Assembly (NCBI GenBank): GCA_934655935.1
Contig: CAKUHJ010000004.1
Span: 1-36,605, forward strand
Origin: an uncultured Oscillospiraceae bacterium
Lineage (GTDB): Bacteria; Bacillota; Clostridia; Oscillospirales; Oscillospiraceae
Length of the DNA stretch: 36,605 bases
Direction of reading: 5' to 3'
Below are positions 1 through 8,010 of the stretch, piece after piece. The translations under genes and the position numbers were made by a program. The notes beneath the pieces were generated by a model. It did no database searches. It was not told where the DNA came from and worked only from the letters and a program-made list of their open reading frames with translations. How positions within the stretch are numbered: the stretch's first letter is position 1; each line of letters opens with the position of its first letter.

Positions 1-2
1 CT

Positions 3-368
3 GTACAGCTGTGTGAAGCGATGGGGAAGAATACCGGGCACATCACCGCAGTCTGTGACCGGGACGTTGTGATTGCGGTGCACGGGGCGCAGAAGCGGGA
101 GCTTCTGGACAAGCGCTGCTCGCAGGAGCTGGAGCAGCTGATGGAGCAGCGCAGGAGCTACCTCTATCGCAGCGGTGAGAACCGGCTTCGGGTGGTCGAC
201 GGCGCGGAGCGCTATTTTCTCGGCGCGGCGGCGCCGATTCTGTCCGAGGGCGATTTGATGGGCTGTGTGCTGCTGCTTCTGGAGGAGGGCGGCGAGCCCC
301 TGCAGGAGGCGGAGCAGAAGCTGGTGCAGACGGTGGCGGGCTTTCTGGGCACGCAGATGGAAAATTAA
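3..368 (+). CDS. spoVT: Stage V sporulation protein T, C-terminal part (partial)
   Basis: The frame is open to the left window edge, so this is the 3' end of a gene; the ATG at 21 is probably internal. The visible 121 residues match the GAF-like C-terminal domain of SpoVT: a GHI-x-AVCDRD-x-VIAVHG stretch, then a KRELLDKR segment and a C-terminal helix. SpoVT is an AbrB-type DNA-binding regulator of forespore (sigma-G) genes; its N-terminal AbrB domain would lie outside the window. The gene ends just before a strong bidirectional terminator and converges on the SLH-protein operon. Recognition is from memory of the family and is fairly secure; a stand-alone GAF protein is the alternative. Confidence 0.8.
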   Translation, partial: VQLCEAMGKNTGHITAVCDRDVVIAVHGAQKRELLDKRCSQELEQLMEQRRSYLYRSGENRLRVVDGAERYFLGAAAPILSEGDLMGCVLLLLEEGGEPLQEAEQKLVQTVAGFLGTQMEN

Positions 369-372
369 AATC

Positions 373-416
373 AATCCGGAGGAAGCCGCGCAGGCGCGGC
401 TTCCTCCGGATTTTTT
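373..416. terminator. Bidirectional terminator between spoVT and the SLH operon
   Basis: A perfect 18-bp stem (373-390 pairing with 395-412, loop CAGG) is followed by a T run at 411-416 on the + strand and by GATTTT on the - strand. It separates two convergent genes and can serve both. Confidence 0.9.
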
Positions 417-429
417 GGCGATTTTGGGC

Positions 430-1488
430 TCAGCCGACGGTCACAACGACGCGGTAGAGGTCCACATCGGCATCAAGATAATCGGTTTTTACATGAGTTT
501 TGCCATTCGGGTAGAGCTCGACGGTTCCGTTTTCGCAGACCTTTTCAAGGTCGCCGCCATGGGAGACGCCGTCCTTGTCAAAGTGGCACATGTCGCGGAT
601 GAAGCCCTGCGGCGTGCCGTTGTAGACGATGTCGAAGGCGACAAACGCGTTGTTGGAATCATGAATGCCGACGGCCTCAAGAAGATCGTGGAAGGTTACG
701 GCGCCTTCAAGCCTTGCAAAGGGCTCTGCGCCGGCATAGGCCTTGGTGATGACCTCGCCGGTGCTGGCCTTGAGCCACTTGTGGCCTGGACGCTTGGCAC
801 TGTCGGTAAAGTCAAAGCTGTTTTCTGTTGTCAGGTCCCACTTGGAAGCTGCGCTCTGGCTGGCCTTCTGAAGCGAGCCGTCCTTGGCGTAGGAGACAGG
901 ATAGGCCCTGAGCGCGTTCAGCATGATCTGCGCGGCGTTTTCGCGGCTGAGGTTTGCGTCGGCGCTGAAGCCCGAAAGACCGTTCGTGAGGCCCAGCTCC
1001 GCGGCGCGGGCCTTGACGTTTACGGCCCAGGACGCGCCGGTGTAGCCCTCGGCTTCGGTGTCATAGCCAAGCACGTTCAGGACCATCTTCAAAAAGGCGG
1101 TGCCGGTCAGCTGTGCGGTGGGAGCAAAGGTATCCTCGCTCGTGCCGGATACCAGCGCATTTTTGTAGCAGTAGCCGATAAAGGGGGCGGCCCAGCCCTC
1201 TGCGGCGACGTCCGTGAAGGGAAGCTCCGCAGCCTCGTCCACCTTGAGCTCCGCAGAGCCGGCATGGAACATGGCAATGATCTTTGCCGCCTGCTCGCGG
1301 GTCAGGATGCCCTTGGGATTGAAGGTATTGTTTGCGCCCTGCAGGATCTTCAGGGCCGAAAGAAGCTCGACGGCTTCCTTCTGCGCAATCTGCGCGTCGT
1401 CGGTGTAGGCTGCAGCTGCCGGGAGCGCCAGACACAGGCTCAGGATCAGCGCCAGCGCCAGGGCAAGAAGCTTTCTGCTGTGTTTCAT
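430..1488 (-). CDS. Secreted SLH-type protein with a C-terminal domain shared with two island proteins (352 aa)
   Basis: The first 27 residues are a signal peptide ending in ALPAAAA. Residues about 28-200 hold SLH-like segments: EAVELLSALKILQG, LTREQAAKIIAMF, FTDVAAEGWAAPFIGYCYKNALVSG, LSRENAAQIMLNAL. SLH modules normally bind pyruvylated secondary cell-wall polymer. Residues 233-352 form a separate domain (RPGHKWLK, FHDLLEAVGI, CHFDKDG, GTVELYP, YRVVV) that aligns by eye with residues about 203-325 of the 809-aa neighbour and 218-325 of the 449-aa lipoprotein at 18328-19677. I do not recognise this domain. The ATG is preceded by AAGGAGG. It starts 31 bases after the 809-aa gene and is the last gene of its operon. 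Function unknown; surface glycan binding is an inference from context. Confidence 0.82.
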   Translation of the reverse strand: MKHSRKLLALALALILSLCLALPAAAAYTDDAQIAQKEAVELLSALKILQGANNTFNPKGILTREQAAKIIAMFHAGSAELKVDEAAELPFTDVAAEGWAAPFIGYCYKNALVSGTSEDTFAPTAQLTGTAFLKMVLNVLGYDTEAEGYTGASWAVNVKARAAELGLTNGLSGFSADANLSRENAAQIMLNALRAYPVSYAKDGSLQKASQSAASKWDLTTENSFDFTDSAKRPGHKWLKASTGEVITKAYAGAEPFARLEGAVTFHDLLEAVGIHDSNNAFVAFDIVYNGTPQGFIRDMCHFDKDGVSHGGDLEKVCENGTVELYPNGKTHVKTDYLDADVDLYRVVVTVG

Positions 1489-1519
1489 GGGGGATTCCTC
1501 CTTGAATTTATTTGTTGCA

Positions 1520-3949
1520 TTAATAACGGCTCAGAATCGCGGCGACCTCGGCGCGCGTGGCGCTGTCCGCCGGGCGGAGCACCTCGGCCGCGCTGCTGAG
1601 AATGCCGGTTTCCAGCGCCCAGGCCATTGCAGGGCGCGCGTAGGCGCTGATAAGTGCGCTGTCACGGTAGCCGTCAAGCTGGAAACTTGCCTTCGGCTCG
1701 CCGGCGGCGCGGTAGAGCATGGTGACCAGCTGCTCGCGGGTGATGAGGCCGTCCGCGTTCTCGCCGTCGGACACACCGAAGGAAACCGCCCACGTGCGGG
1801 CACGCTCAGCCCACTGGCTGCCGGTGATGGTTTCGCCGTTCATTCTTGCAAGCACAGTCCAGATCATGGCGCGTGTGCAGTTCCCTTCCGGCGCAAAGCG
1901 TTCTTCGCTCAGCCCCTGCATGAGGCCGCGCTCCGTGACGTTGGAAACGGCCCAGGCGTACCATGCGTTTTCCGGGACGTCGGCAAAGCCGGCATAGACC
2001 AGAGGCAGGTGCGAGGCAAGGTCCCGGTTGAAGCCGCAGACGGTGCACACGCCGTGTGAATCCAGCGTATGTGCGCCTTTGTCAAAGACAAAGCCGCAGT
2101 CCGGATAGAAGCAGGGGAGCGTATGGCCGGAGAGCTCGGCCTCATAGGCCGCGGCGGGCGCATGGATGTGCGTCGAGGTTTCCAGGCTTCCCTCCTTCAG
2201 CAGGCAGACGGTGCATACGCCGTTTTCGAAGCTGTGTGCCTGCACGTCCACACGCTCGCGGCACAGCGGGAACTGGCACAGATGGAAATGCGCGTCCTGG
2301 TCATAGAGCCACTTGTCCGCGTCGGAGAAATGGCTGTGGCGCTCGATGGTCTGCACATAGCCGCAGTCCGCGCACGCGACGCTTCCGTCGCGGGAGGCGG
2401 TGGCAGGCTGATAGCTGCCGCGGCTGTAATTGTGTGCTTCCTCGCTCCATGCGCCGCAGACCGTGCACCACTTTTCGTGGACGGAGGGGGATTCCGACTC
2501 TGTCCGGCTGGCAGAGCCGTCGGAGAGATAGACCTTGCAGAACGCATACCTGTGGCCGTGCCGCCCGACGCCGCTCAGGGCCTCGCCGTCGACGACGCCG
2601 ATGACATTGCCCTTGGTATCATACAGGAAGGAGACGTTCTTTCTGGAGTGGTAATAGTCCATGCTCTGTATGATGTCAAAGCCGACCTGGCATTTGGAGT
2701 TGACAAGGAAGCGGCCAAATTCATTGTAGACATAATTCAGGCCGTCCAAGCCGTCCGGAATATTCATACCGTTCTGGCTGCTGCGCTGAATTCTTGCGGG
2801 GGTCAGGTTGACGGCTGTTGTGTACTGTCCCTTCTGATTCAGGTTAATGGTGTACCAGCCGTCCTCCTTCGGAAGCTCCGGTGCGGACCAGCCCCACGTG
2901 CCGCCGTCCGGCTCGTTCGGATAGATCGTGATCGTCTGGTTTTCCACATAGGCGAGGTATTCGTCCACATAGATCACACGATAAACGCGGCAGGGCGTGC
3001 TGCCTCCGGCGTCAGAGATGTACTCGTTCCCGTAGCCCAGGAAGTAGACCTCCATCTGCGAGCCGGTGCGGTCGCTGATACGGTTCTGCTCGCAGCCGCC
3101 TGCGCCGTGGTTCCAGTGCAGCTTGCCGGCGGACCAGTCCATATCCTTGTTTCCGTTAACAATCATGTGGAAATTGCACCACATGTTGTTGCTGAAGTTG
3201 CCAGTGCCGAAGTCGTAGACGCCGAGCGTCTGAAGAAGCTCGTGCGTGGTGATGCTGCCGTCGCCGACATAATCGGCGGACATGGGATACCATTCGGTCA
3301 GAGCCTCGCCGGAACCCTTTCTGACCCAGCGATGAACCGGGCGGCACCATTCGTCGGTCAGCTCTGCGTCGGTGGAATGCTGCCCGGAAATGTTAAGGTC
3401 ATCTGCCAGCGTAAAGCCGTAGGGCCCGACCTCGTGGCTGAGAGCGTTCATCATGATCTGGCAGGCCTCTTCGCGGGTGAGAAGGTGCCGCTCGAGCGCT
3501 TCGTAATTCATGCCAAGGCCGCTCAGAAGACGGTAGACGCTGGCAGTGATATCCGGATTATCCGGAAAGAAATCATGCTTCGCGGGGTCTTCGGAAGCCA
3601 GACGGTTTGCGCTCAGAAGGATCTTGTGCACAAAGCTTGCAAGGAACTCTGCCCCGGTGATTGCACGGTCCTCTGGGAACGCGGCCACCACGTCGGGGGA
3701 GTTTTCATTGTACCAATTACGTCCAAAGCCGAGAAGAAAGCTTCTTGCCTCGTTCCAGGTGATGGGCTCGCCAGCCTTGCCGCCAAGGTCGCTGCCGCCG
3801 AGCGGCGCGAGAACGCCGAGGGAAGCCATGAGCTCGACGGCCTCGGGATAGGTGATTTCGTCCGCCGGCTCCGTGGCGAACGCGCCTGCCGCAGCGCCGA
3901 GCAGCATGCAAAGCGCCAGCAGAAGCGACAGGAATCTGCGTGTTTTCAT
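1520..3949 (-). CDS. Large SLH-anchored surface protein with Cys-rich array (809 aa)
   Basis: There is a signal peptide (1-25, ending GAFA) and degenerate SLH-like helices at about 32-170. An unrecognised domain at about 203-370 is shared with the two other island proteins (RPVHRWVR, TTHELLQTLGV, LHWNHGAGG, MEVY, VYRVIYV, EDGWYTIN). A further segment with a YDTKGNVIGV-like strand lies near 440-455. Residues 495-638 carry six cysteine pairs (C495/C498, C526/C529, C558/C563, C579/C582, C613/C618, C635/C638) with interspersed His, like zinc-ribbon-like repeats seen in secreted Clostridia proteins. Residues about 652-809 are canonical SLH modules beginning FADVPENAWYAWAV. The ribosome site is GAGGAGG. 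It lies between the dehydrogenase (44-base gap) and the 352-aa SLH gene. It is probably a cell-wall-attached exported protein; ligand and enzymatic activity, if any, are unknown. Confidence 0.83.
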   Translation of the reverse strand: MKTRRFLSLLLALCMLLGAAAGAFATEPADEITYPEAVELMASLGVLAPLGGSDLGGKAGEPITWNEARSFLLGFGRNWYNENSPDVVAAFPEDRAITGAEFLASFVHKILLSANRLASEDPAKHDFFPDNPDITASVYRLLSGLGMNYEALERHLLTREEACQIMMNALSHEVGPYGFTLADDLNISGQHSTDAELTDEWCRPVHRWVRKGSGEALTEWYPMSADYVGDGSITTHELLQTLGVYDFGTGNFSNNMWCNFHMIVNGNKDMDWSAGKLHWNHGAGGCEQNRISDRTGSQMEVYFLGYGNEYISDAGGSTPCRVYRVIYVDEYLAYVENQTITIYPNEPDGGTWGWSAPELPKEDGWYTINLNQKGQYTTAVNLTPARIQRSSQNGMNIPDGLDGLNYVYNEFGRFLVNSKCQVGFDIIQSMDYYHSRKNVSFLYDTKGNVIGVVDGEALSGVGRHGHRYAFCKVYLSDGSASRTESESPSVHEKWCTVCGAWSEEAHNYSRGSYQPATASRDGSVACADCGYVQTIERHSHFSDADKWLYDQDAHFHLCQFPLCRERVDVQAHSFENGVCTVCLLKEGSLETSTHIHAPAAAYEAELSGHTLPCFYPDCGFVFDKGAHTLDSHGVCTVCGFNRDLASHLPLVYAGFADVPENAWYAWAVSNVTERGLMQGLSEERFAPEGNCTRAMIWTVLARMNGETITGSQWAERARTWAVSFGVSDGENADGLITREQLVTMLYRAAGEPKASFQLDGYRDSALISAYARPAMAWALETGILSSAAEVLRPADSATRAEVAAILSRY

Positions 3950-3993
3950 TTTATTTCCTCCTCATTTTTTGAGTGTTTGCGACAGATTTTGCC

Positions 3994-5049
3994 TCAGCTG
4001 AGCGCCGGCATGGAAAGGCCGCAGTCCGCGGCCAGCGCGCGCAGGGAGCTTTCCACGTCCTCCGGCAGCTCCACGCCGTCCGAAAGCGCCAGCGTGTACC
4101 GGTCCCATTCGATTTCACCGGGGGTATAGATGCGCCGGGCATTCTTTGCCAGCGGCGCGGCGCGCAGAAGCTGCGCCATGTTTTCTGCGTCCTGCGCATA
4201 ATCCTCGCTGCCGAAGCACGCGGGGCTTATGGCCAGGAAGGTGTGGCAGACGTTGTTCGGCTCGGAGAGCCGGAAGCACCAGGAGGGAATGCTGCCGCTC
4301 ATGGAGGTCGCCTGCGAAAGAAGAACGCTTGTCAGCAGCTCCACCATGACCGCCAGCCCGTAGCCCTTGAGCGCGGCCATGGGCTGCATGGCGCCATGCT
4401 CCGGGAAAAGGGAGGGATCGGTGGTGGGAAGCCCCTCTGCGTCGACAATCCAGGTGTCCGGAATGGCGCGGCCGTCCTTTTTGGCCTGCACAACCTTGAG
4501 CGAGGCGACGTTGGAGAGCGCAATGTCAAGGAAGATGCTGGGCGTGTGCTTCGCGGGCGCGGCATAGGCAAAGGGGTTGTTGCCCATGACGCGGCCCCGC
4601 GCGCCGGGGATGTTCATATTGGCGTCAACATTGGACATGGCCATGCCGATCAGGCCCTTCTGCGCGGCGAGGTTTGCATAGTAGCCGGCGGCACCGAAAT
4701 GACAGCTGTTTTTGACGGCGACCATCGCCACGCCGGTTTCCCTTGCCTTTTCGCAGGCAAGCTCCATCGCCATGGTAGACGAAAGCATGCCGAGCGTATT
4801 TTTTGCGTCGAGCACAGCGCACGAGGCACTCTGACGGATGACCTCCGGCTGGGCGGTCAGGCTGACGCCGCCGGCGCGGGCCTTCTGAAGATAGCCGCGC
4901 AGATTTTTTGCACCGTGAGAATGCGTGCCGAGCGCATCGGTCTGCGCCAGCGCCTCGGCGACGATTTTCGCGTGCGCCGGGGACATGCCCTCGTGCGTCA
5001 GCGCCTGCTCGCACAGCCGTGTCAGGTCCGCAAGCTGAATGTGAGACAT
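3994..5049 (-). CDS. Ldh2/YiaK-family NAD(P)-dependent 2-oxoacid/hydroxyacid dehydrogenase
   Basis: This 351-aa protein has the layout of the malate/L-lactate dehydrogenase superfamily (Ldh2; E. coli YiaK, AllD): an N-terminal SPAHAKIVAEAL-x-QTDALGTHSHG segment, a central KNSCHFGAAGYYA motif with the expected His, and GNNPFAYAAP followed by an LDIALS strand. The family reduces 2-keto acids or oxidises 2-hydroxy acids. In this island a keto-sugar acid is a plausible substrate, but that is inference. The start at 5049 fits a GAGAGGAG site 7-8 bases upstream and the family's usual N-terminus; the longer frame up to 5190 has no such support and crosses the operator region. It is the first gene of the leftward operon with the two SLH proteins. 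Confidence 0.85.
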   Translation of the reverse strand: MSHIQLADLTRLCEQALTHEGMSPAHAKIVAEALAQTDALGTHSHGAKNLRGYLQKARAGGVSLTAQPEVIRQSASCAVLDAKNTLGMLSSTMAMELACEKARETGVAMVAVKNSCHFGAAGYYANLAAQKGLIGMAMSNVDANMNIPGARGRVMGNNPFAYAAPAKHTPSIFLDIALSNVASLKVVQAKKDGRAIPDTWIVDAEGLPTTDPSLFPEHGAMQPMAALKGYGLAVMVELLTSVLLSQATSMSGSIPSWCFRLSEPNNVCHTFLAISPACFGSEDYAQDAENMAQLLRAAPLAKNARRIYTPGEIEWDRYTLALSDGVELPEDVESSLRALAADCGLSMPALS

Positions 5050-5076
5050 ATAAATTGCTCCTCTCTTAAGCATATA

Positions 5077-5094
5077 CGCATATCCGCATAAGTT
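5077..5094. promoter_or_regulatory. Putative AraR-like operator, proximal to the dehydrogenase
   Basis: CGCATATCCGCATAAGTT matches most of the island consensus AACTTATCCGGATAAGTT. It lies 28 bases upstream of the dehydrogenase ATG, in the leader. Its centre is 88 bp from the next operator, a spacing that would allow looping. Confidence 0.6.
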
Positions 5095-5164
5095 ATGGGC
5101 GAAAAACATTTCTGCGTTTCGGGCACACAAACGCGGGAGATTCACGCGGAGCTGTCCACACAGT

Positions 5165-5182
5165 CGCTTATCCGGATATGGA
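5165..5182. promoter_or_regulatory. Putative AraR-like operator near the dehydrogenase promoter
   Basis: CGCTTATCCGGATATGGA contains the perfect ATATCCGGATAT-like core and one intact CTTATCCGGATA half. It is just downstream, on the - strand, of a weak candidate promoter (TTGCCC, 17 bp, TATATT; -10 at about 5191-5196). Confidence 0.6.
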
Positions 5183-5214
5183 TACATCACTAATATACTT
5201 CAGTTTTTTTCAAA

Positions 5215-5238
5215 GGGCAAGCACAATTGTGCCTGCCC
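5215..5238 (-). terminator. Inverted repeat behind the regulator gene, possible terminator
   Basis: A 24-bp almost perfect palindrome (GGGCAGGCACAA / TTGTGCTTGCCC on the - strand, one G-T pair) lies 40 bases after the regulator stop. The T run after it is short (TTTG), so termination is likely weak. Alternatively it is a protein-binding site, because it overlaps the candidate -35 of the dehydrogenase operon. Confidence 0.4.
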
Positions 5239-5277
5239 CAGCCGCCTTTTTCGCCAAAAAAGCCGACGCCTGCTTGG

Positions 5278-6354
5278 TTACTTTGCTGAGAGCTGCCGGA
5301 CGGACTGCCGGATGACAAGCTCAGGGCGGTAGACAACGTTTCCCTGCTTGCTTCCGGGCGCGCGGATGAGAAGCAGAAGGGACTGCGCCGCGTCGCTGCC
5401 CAGATGATCCTTGGGGTGGGCGATGGTGGTCAGCTGCGGGATGGTGCTCAGGGAAAGCTCGGTATTGTCATAGCCGATGAGCGAAACGTCGTCCGGTACG
5501 CGGATATTTTCCTCGCTCAGAAGGCGCAGGCATTCCACGGCCAGGCGGTCGTTGCAGCACTGGATGGCGGTGACGCCTCCCTCGCGCACGGCCTGAAGCA
5601 TGCGGGACGCATAATCCGTGCAGCGGTAGATGACGCAGGGCGCGGTCTCTGGATGCGCGGACATGATCTGCTCAAAGCCCTCCATGCGCAGCGCGGAGCA
5701 GTAATCAAAGCCGGGAAAGAGGCCAAGAATCCTGCGGTGGCCGCAGTCCAGCAGATACTGCGCGGCGATGCATGCGCCGTACTGATCGTCAATGGTGAGG
5801 CTGATGCAGTCGTTGGAAAGAAGGCTTCCGCAGAAGGCAACTATGGGCACCTTTGCGCGCTGGTATTGCTTGAGAACCTGCTGAAGGTTGGCGGCATTGT
5901 CCTCCGGAAGGGTGTTGGGCTGCAGGAGAACGCCGTCCGTTCCCTTGCGCAGGATATCCTCCAGAAGGTCGCGGATGCAGGCCTGGGAGTTTTTTGTGTC
6001 GTGCAGCAGGAGATTGCAGGAGTTCTGCTCCAGCACACGGCTGATGCCCTTGAGCACGTGCGGAATAAAATAGATATCGCCGCTGTTAATGAGCACGTCG
6101 ATGTTCAGCCGCTGCATCCTCTGCGGATAGGCCACGCAGAACGAGCCCAGCCCCTGCTCCTTTTTCAGGCAGCCCTCTGCCACCAGCTCGGAAAGTGCCG
6201 AGCGGATGGTCATCCGGCCGACGCCGTAATACTGCAGCATCTCATTCTCGGACATCAGCTTATCGCCGATCTTGATTCTGCCGTCCTCTATGGCGGCGAT
6301 GATATCGTTTTTCACCTGTAGATACAGGGGCTCAAAGCTGTTTCTGTCGATCAT
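5278..6354 (-). CDS. GntR/LacI-type transcriptional regulator, AraR-like
   Basis: A GntR-family winged helix occupies residues 1-75 (PLYLQVKNDIIAAIEDGRI, GDKLMSENEMLQYYGVGRMTIRSAL, GLGSFC). It is followed by a LacI/periplasmic-binding-fold effector domain (about 85-350: VLKGISRVL, DGVLLQPN, IDDQYGACIAAQYLLDCGHRRI, VPDDVSLIGYDNTELSLSTIPQLTTI, VIRQSVRQL). This GntR-LacI chimera is the architecture of Bacillus subtilis AraR, a repressor released by sugar binding. At 358 aa it is full length. It is divergent from the GH4 gene and its own -10/-35 lie at 6442-6470. The ATATCCGGATAT-like palindromes at all four island promoters resemble AraR sites in form and are its likely targets. The inducer is unknown; it may be a uronate or related oligosaccharide. 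Confidence 0.9.
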   Translation of the reverse strand: MIDRNSFEPLYLQVKNDIIAAIEDGRIKIGDKLMSENEMLQYYGVGRMTIRSALSELVAEGCLKKEQGLGSFCVAYPQRMQRLNIDVLINSGDIYFIPHVLKGISRVLEQNSCNLLLHDTKNSQACIRDLLEDILRKGTDGVLLQPNTLPEDNAANLQQVLKQYQRAKVPIVAFCGSLLSNDCISLTIDDQYGACIAAQYLLDCGHRRILGLFPGFDYCSALRMEGFEQIMSAHPETAPCVIYRCTDYASRMLQAVREGGVTAIQCCNDRLAVECLRLLSEENIRVPDDVSLIGYDNTELSLSTIPQLTTIAHPKDHLGSDAAQSLLLLIRAPGSKQGNVVYRPELVIRQSVRQLSAK

Positions 6355-6441
6355 GGCGGCGGCTCCATTCCTGATTTCACGGCGCGGACGGACAGGGGCA
6401 CAGCTCGTATGCGCCTGTCCGCCGGCGCTGGGTTCCTATTC

Positions 6442-6470
6442 AGTATACACGATCTGGCGCGAAATGCCAA
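6442..6470 (-). promoter_or_regulatory. Sigma-A-type promoter of the AraR-like regulator
   Basis: On the - strand TTGGCA (6465-6470) and TATACT (6442-6447) are 17 bp apart. The roughly 80-base leader contains complementary GGACAGG / CCTGTCC segments around 6378-6424 that could fold. Confidence 0.75.
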
Positions 6471-6506
6471 CAGAATCTTTCCAAAAAGATTGGAAAGATT
6501 CTGTTG
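6468..6506. promoter_or_regulatory. 16-bp-arm palindrome centred between two divergent promoters
   Basis: CAACAGAATCTTTCCA (6468-6483) and its perfect reverse complement (6491-6506) flank a 7-base spacer. The outer CAA/TTG ends form part of both -35 boxes. The palindrome centre (6487) is also the midpoint of the two -35 and of the two -10 elements. No T run follows, so a terminator is unlikely. It has no similarity to the ATATCCGGATAT-type operators, so it may bind another factor. Confidence 0.7.
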
Positions 6507-6532
6507 ACGGCAGCGGACGCACGCGCTATACT
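6504..6532 (+). promoter_or_regulatory. Sigma-A-type promoter of the GH4 gene
   Basis: TTGACG (6504-6509) and TATACT (6527-6532) are separated by 17 bp. Transcription should start near 6539, directly ahead of two overlapping operators. Confidence 0.8.
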
Positions 6533-6543
6533 GGTTAAACAGC

Positions 6544-6569
6544 AACATATCCGCATATTCGGACAAGTT
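6544..6569. promoter_or_regulatory. Two overlapping AraR-like operators at the GH4 gene
   Basis: AACATATCCGCATATTCG (6544-6561) and CGCATATTCGGACAAGTT (6552-6569) each match most of the AACTTATCCGGATAAGTT consensus. They lie just after the transcription start, where a bound repressor would block elongation or initiation. Confidence 0.6.
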
Positions 6570-6581
6570 AGGAGAAATACC

Positions 6582-7928
6582 ATGAAGCATAAAATCAGTC
6601 TCATCGGCGCGGGCACGGGGACGTTTGCCATCAACCTGATCAAGGACCTGTGCCTGACGCAGGGGCTTGACGGCAGCACCATCTGTCTGATGGACATTGA
6701 CGAGCGGCGGCTGAACGCGGTGCACCGCTTCTGCGTGCGCTATGCGCGCGAGCAGAAGCGTACGTTTGAAATTCTCAGGACGACCGACCGCCGCGAATGC
6801 CTGCAGGGCGCGGACTTCGTGATCAACTCCGCGCTGGACGGCGGCTACGCACGGATGCGCGACGGCTGGAACGTGGCAAAGAGGTGGGGCTACCGCTTTG
6901 GCGGAAGCCTGCACATTGTGCATGACGAGGCCTTCTGGGTCAACTTCGGCCAGCTGCAGCTGATGGAGTCCATCTATCAGGACATGCTGGAGCTCTGCCC
7001 TCAGGCGTGGTATATCATGGTGGCCAACCCCGTCATGGCGGCGACCACCTATTTCCACCGCAAATACCCCGGCATTCGCTTTGTGGGCATGTGCCACGGC
7101 TATAACGGCGTTTACCGCCTGTGCAGTCTCCTGGGGCTGGACAGAAGCCGGGTGAGCTTCGAGGTGCCGGGGGTAAACCATTTTGTCTGGCTGACGCGCT
7201 TTTGCTATGACGGGCAGGACGCAATGCCGCTGGTTGACCGCTGGGTTGACGAGCAGTCGGCCCGCTATTTTGAAGCCTGCGACTTCAGCACCGACTTTGG
7301 CCCCAAGACCATCGACCTCTACCGCCGCTACGGCCGCATGCCGATCGGCGATACCTGCACGCCGGGCGGCGGCAGCTGGGGCTGGGAATACCATGTGGAC
7401 GGGCAGACGCAGCTTCTCTGGCGCGAGGACCCGGACCAGTGGTACAACACGGTCTTTTCCATCAACAACGCGCAGATTCAGTCCATCATTGACGCGGCCT
7501 ATGACGAGAGCGTCTGCCTGTCCGAGCGCTTTTCGGCGCAGTTCTCCGACGAGCCGATGATTCCGCTTCTCGAGGCGCTGGCATGCGACCGCGGAAGGAT
7601 GGTCATTGTCAACACCATCAACGACGGCGGCTTTGTCGAGGGAGTTCCGCTTGACTTCGAGGTTGAGATTCCCGCCTGGGTCGACGCGCAGGGGGTGCAT
7701 GGCATCCGTACCACACCGCTGCCGAAGCCGCTGCAGGCGCGCCTGCTTCGCGACCGCGTCGCGCCGGTGGAGACGGAGCTGTATGCCTATGCGCACCACA
7801 GCCTGCAGGGTCTGGTCGATCTTGTGATGCTGGACCCGTGGACAAGGAGCCGTGCGCAGGCGGAGGGGCTTGTGCGGGAGATTCTGGACCTGCCGGGCCT
7901 CGAGGCAATGAAGGCCTGGTACCGCTGA
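6582..7928 (+). CDS. Glycoside hydrolase family 4 (NAD+/Mn2+-dependent alpha-glycosidase; alpha-galacturonidase-like)
   Basis: This 448-aa protein is full length for GH4. It has the Rossmann motif GAGTGTF (9-15), DIDERRL (38-44), the active-site asparagine in ANP (N149), and metal ligands in MCHGYNG (C171) and GVNHFVWL (H200). GH4 enzymes oxidise C3 by NAD+ and cleave by elimination. Members include alpha-galactosidase, 6-phospho-glycosidases and alpha-galacturonidase (B. subtilis LplD). LplABC-type transporter genes and KDG enzymes nearby favour a uronidase, but specificity cannot be read from sequence alone. The ATG at 6582 begins the Rossmann strand and follows TTAGGAGAA; the frame start at 6504 lies in the promoter. 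It is monocistronic, ending at a terminator shared with the convergent KDG kinase. Confidence 0.9.
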   Translation: MKHKISLIGAGTGTFAINLIKDLCLTQGLDGSTICLMDIDERRLNAVHRFCVRYAREQKRTFEILRTTDRRECLQGADFVINSALDGGYARMRDGWNVAKRWGYRFGGSLHIVHDEAFWVNFGQLQLMESIYQDMLELCPQAWYIMVANPVMAATTYFHRKYPGIRFVGMCHGYNGVYRLCSLLGLDRSRVSFEVPGVNHFVWLTRFCYDGQDAMPLVDRWVDEQSARYFEACDFSTDFGPKTIDLYRRYGRMPIGDTCTPGGGSWGWEYHVDGQTQLLWREDPDQWYNTVFSINNAQIQSIIDAAYDESVCLSERFSAQFSDEPMIPLLEALACDRGRMVIVNTINDGGFVEGVPLDFEVEIPAWVDAQGVHGIRTTPLPKPLQARLLRDRVAPVETELYAYAHHSLQGLVDLVMLDPWTRSRAQAEGLVREILDLPGLEAMKAWYR

Positions 7929-7962
7929 GCGTATCAAAAAAGTCAGGTTTTTTGACAGTCAC

Positions 7963-7997
7963 AAAATGCAGGCCGGGAGACACCCGGCCTGCATTTT
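7963..7997. terminator. Bidirectional terminator between GH4 and KDG kinase genes
   Basis: Perfect 15-bp stem (7963-7977 with 7983-7997) whose arms begin with AAAA and end with TTTT, giving a T run in either direction. A smaller TCAAAAAA / TTTTTTGA hairpin precedes it at about 7934-7954. Confidence 0.88.
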
Positions 7998-8010
7998 GAT
8001 ATCGGCGCGC

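Noticed and set aside
5050..5190. 47-codon upstream extension of the dehydrogenase
   Set aside because: The extension contains both operators and the leader, has no ribosome site, and the family N-terminus fits ATG 5049 with GAGAGGAG.
6468..6506. 16-bp-arm palindrome as a transcription terminator
   Set aside because: No T run follows on either strand and it lies between two divergent promoters, not after a gene.
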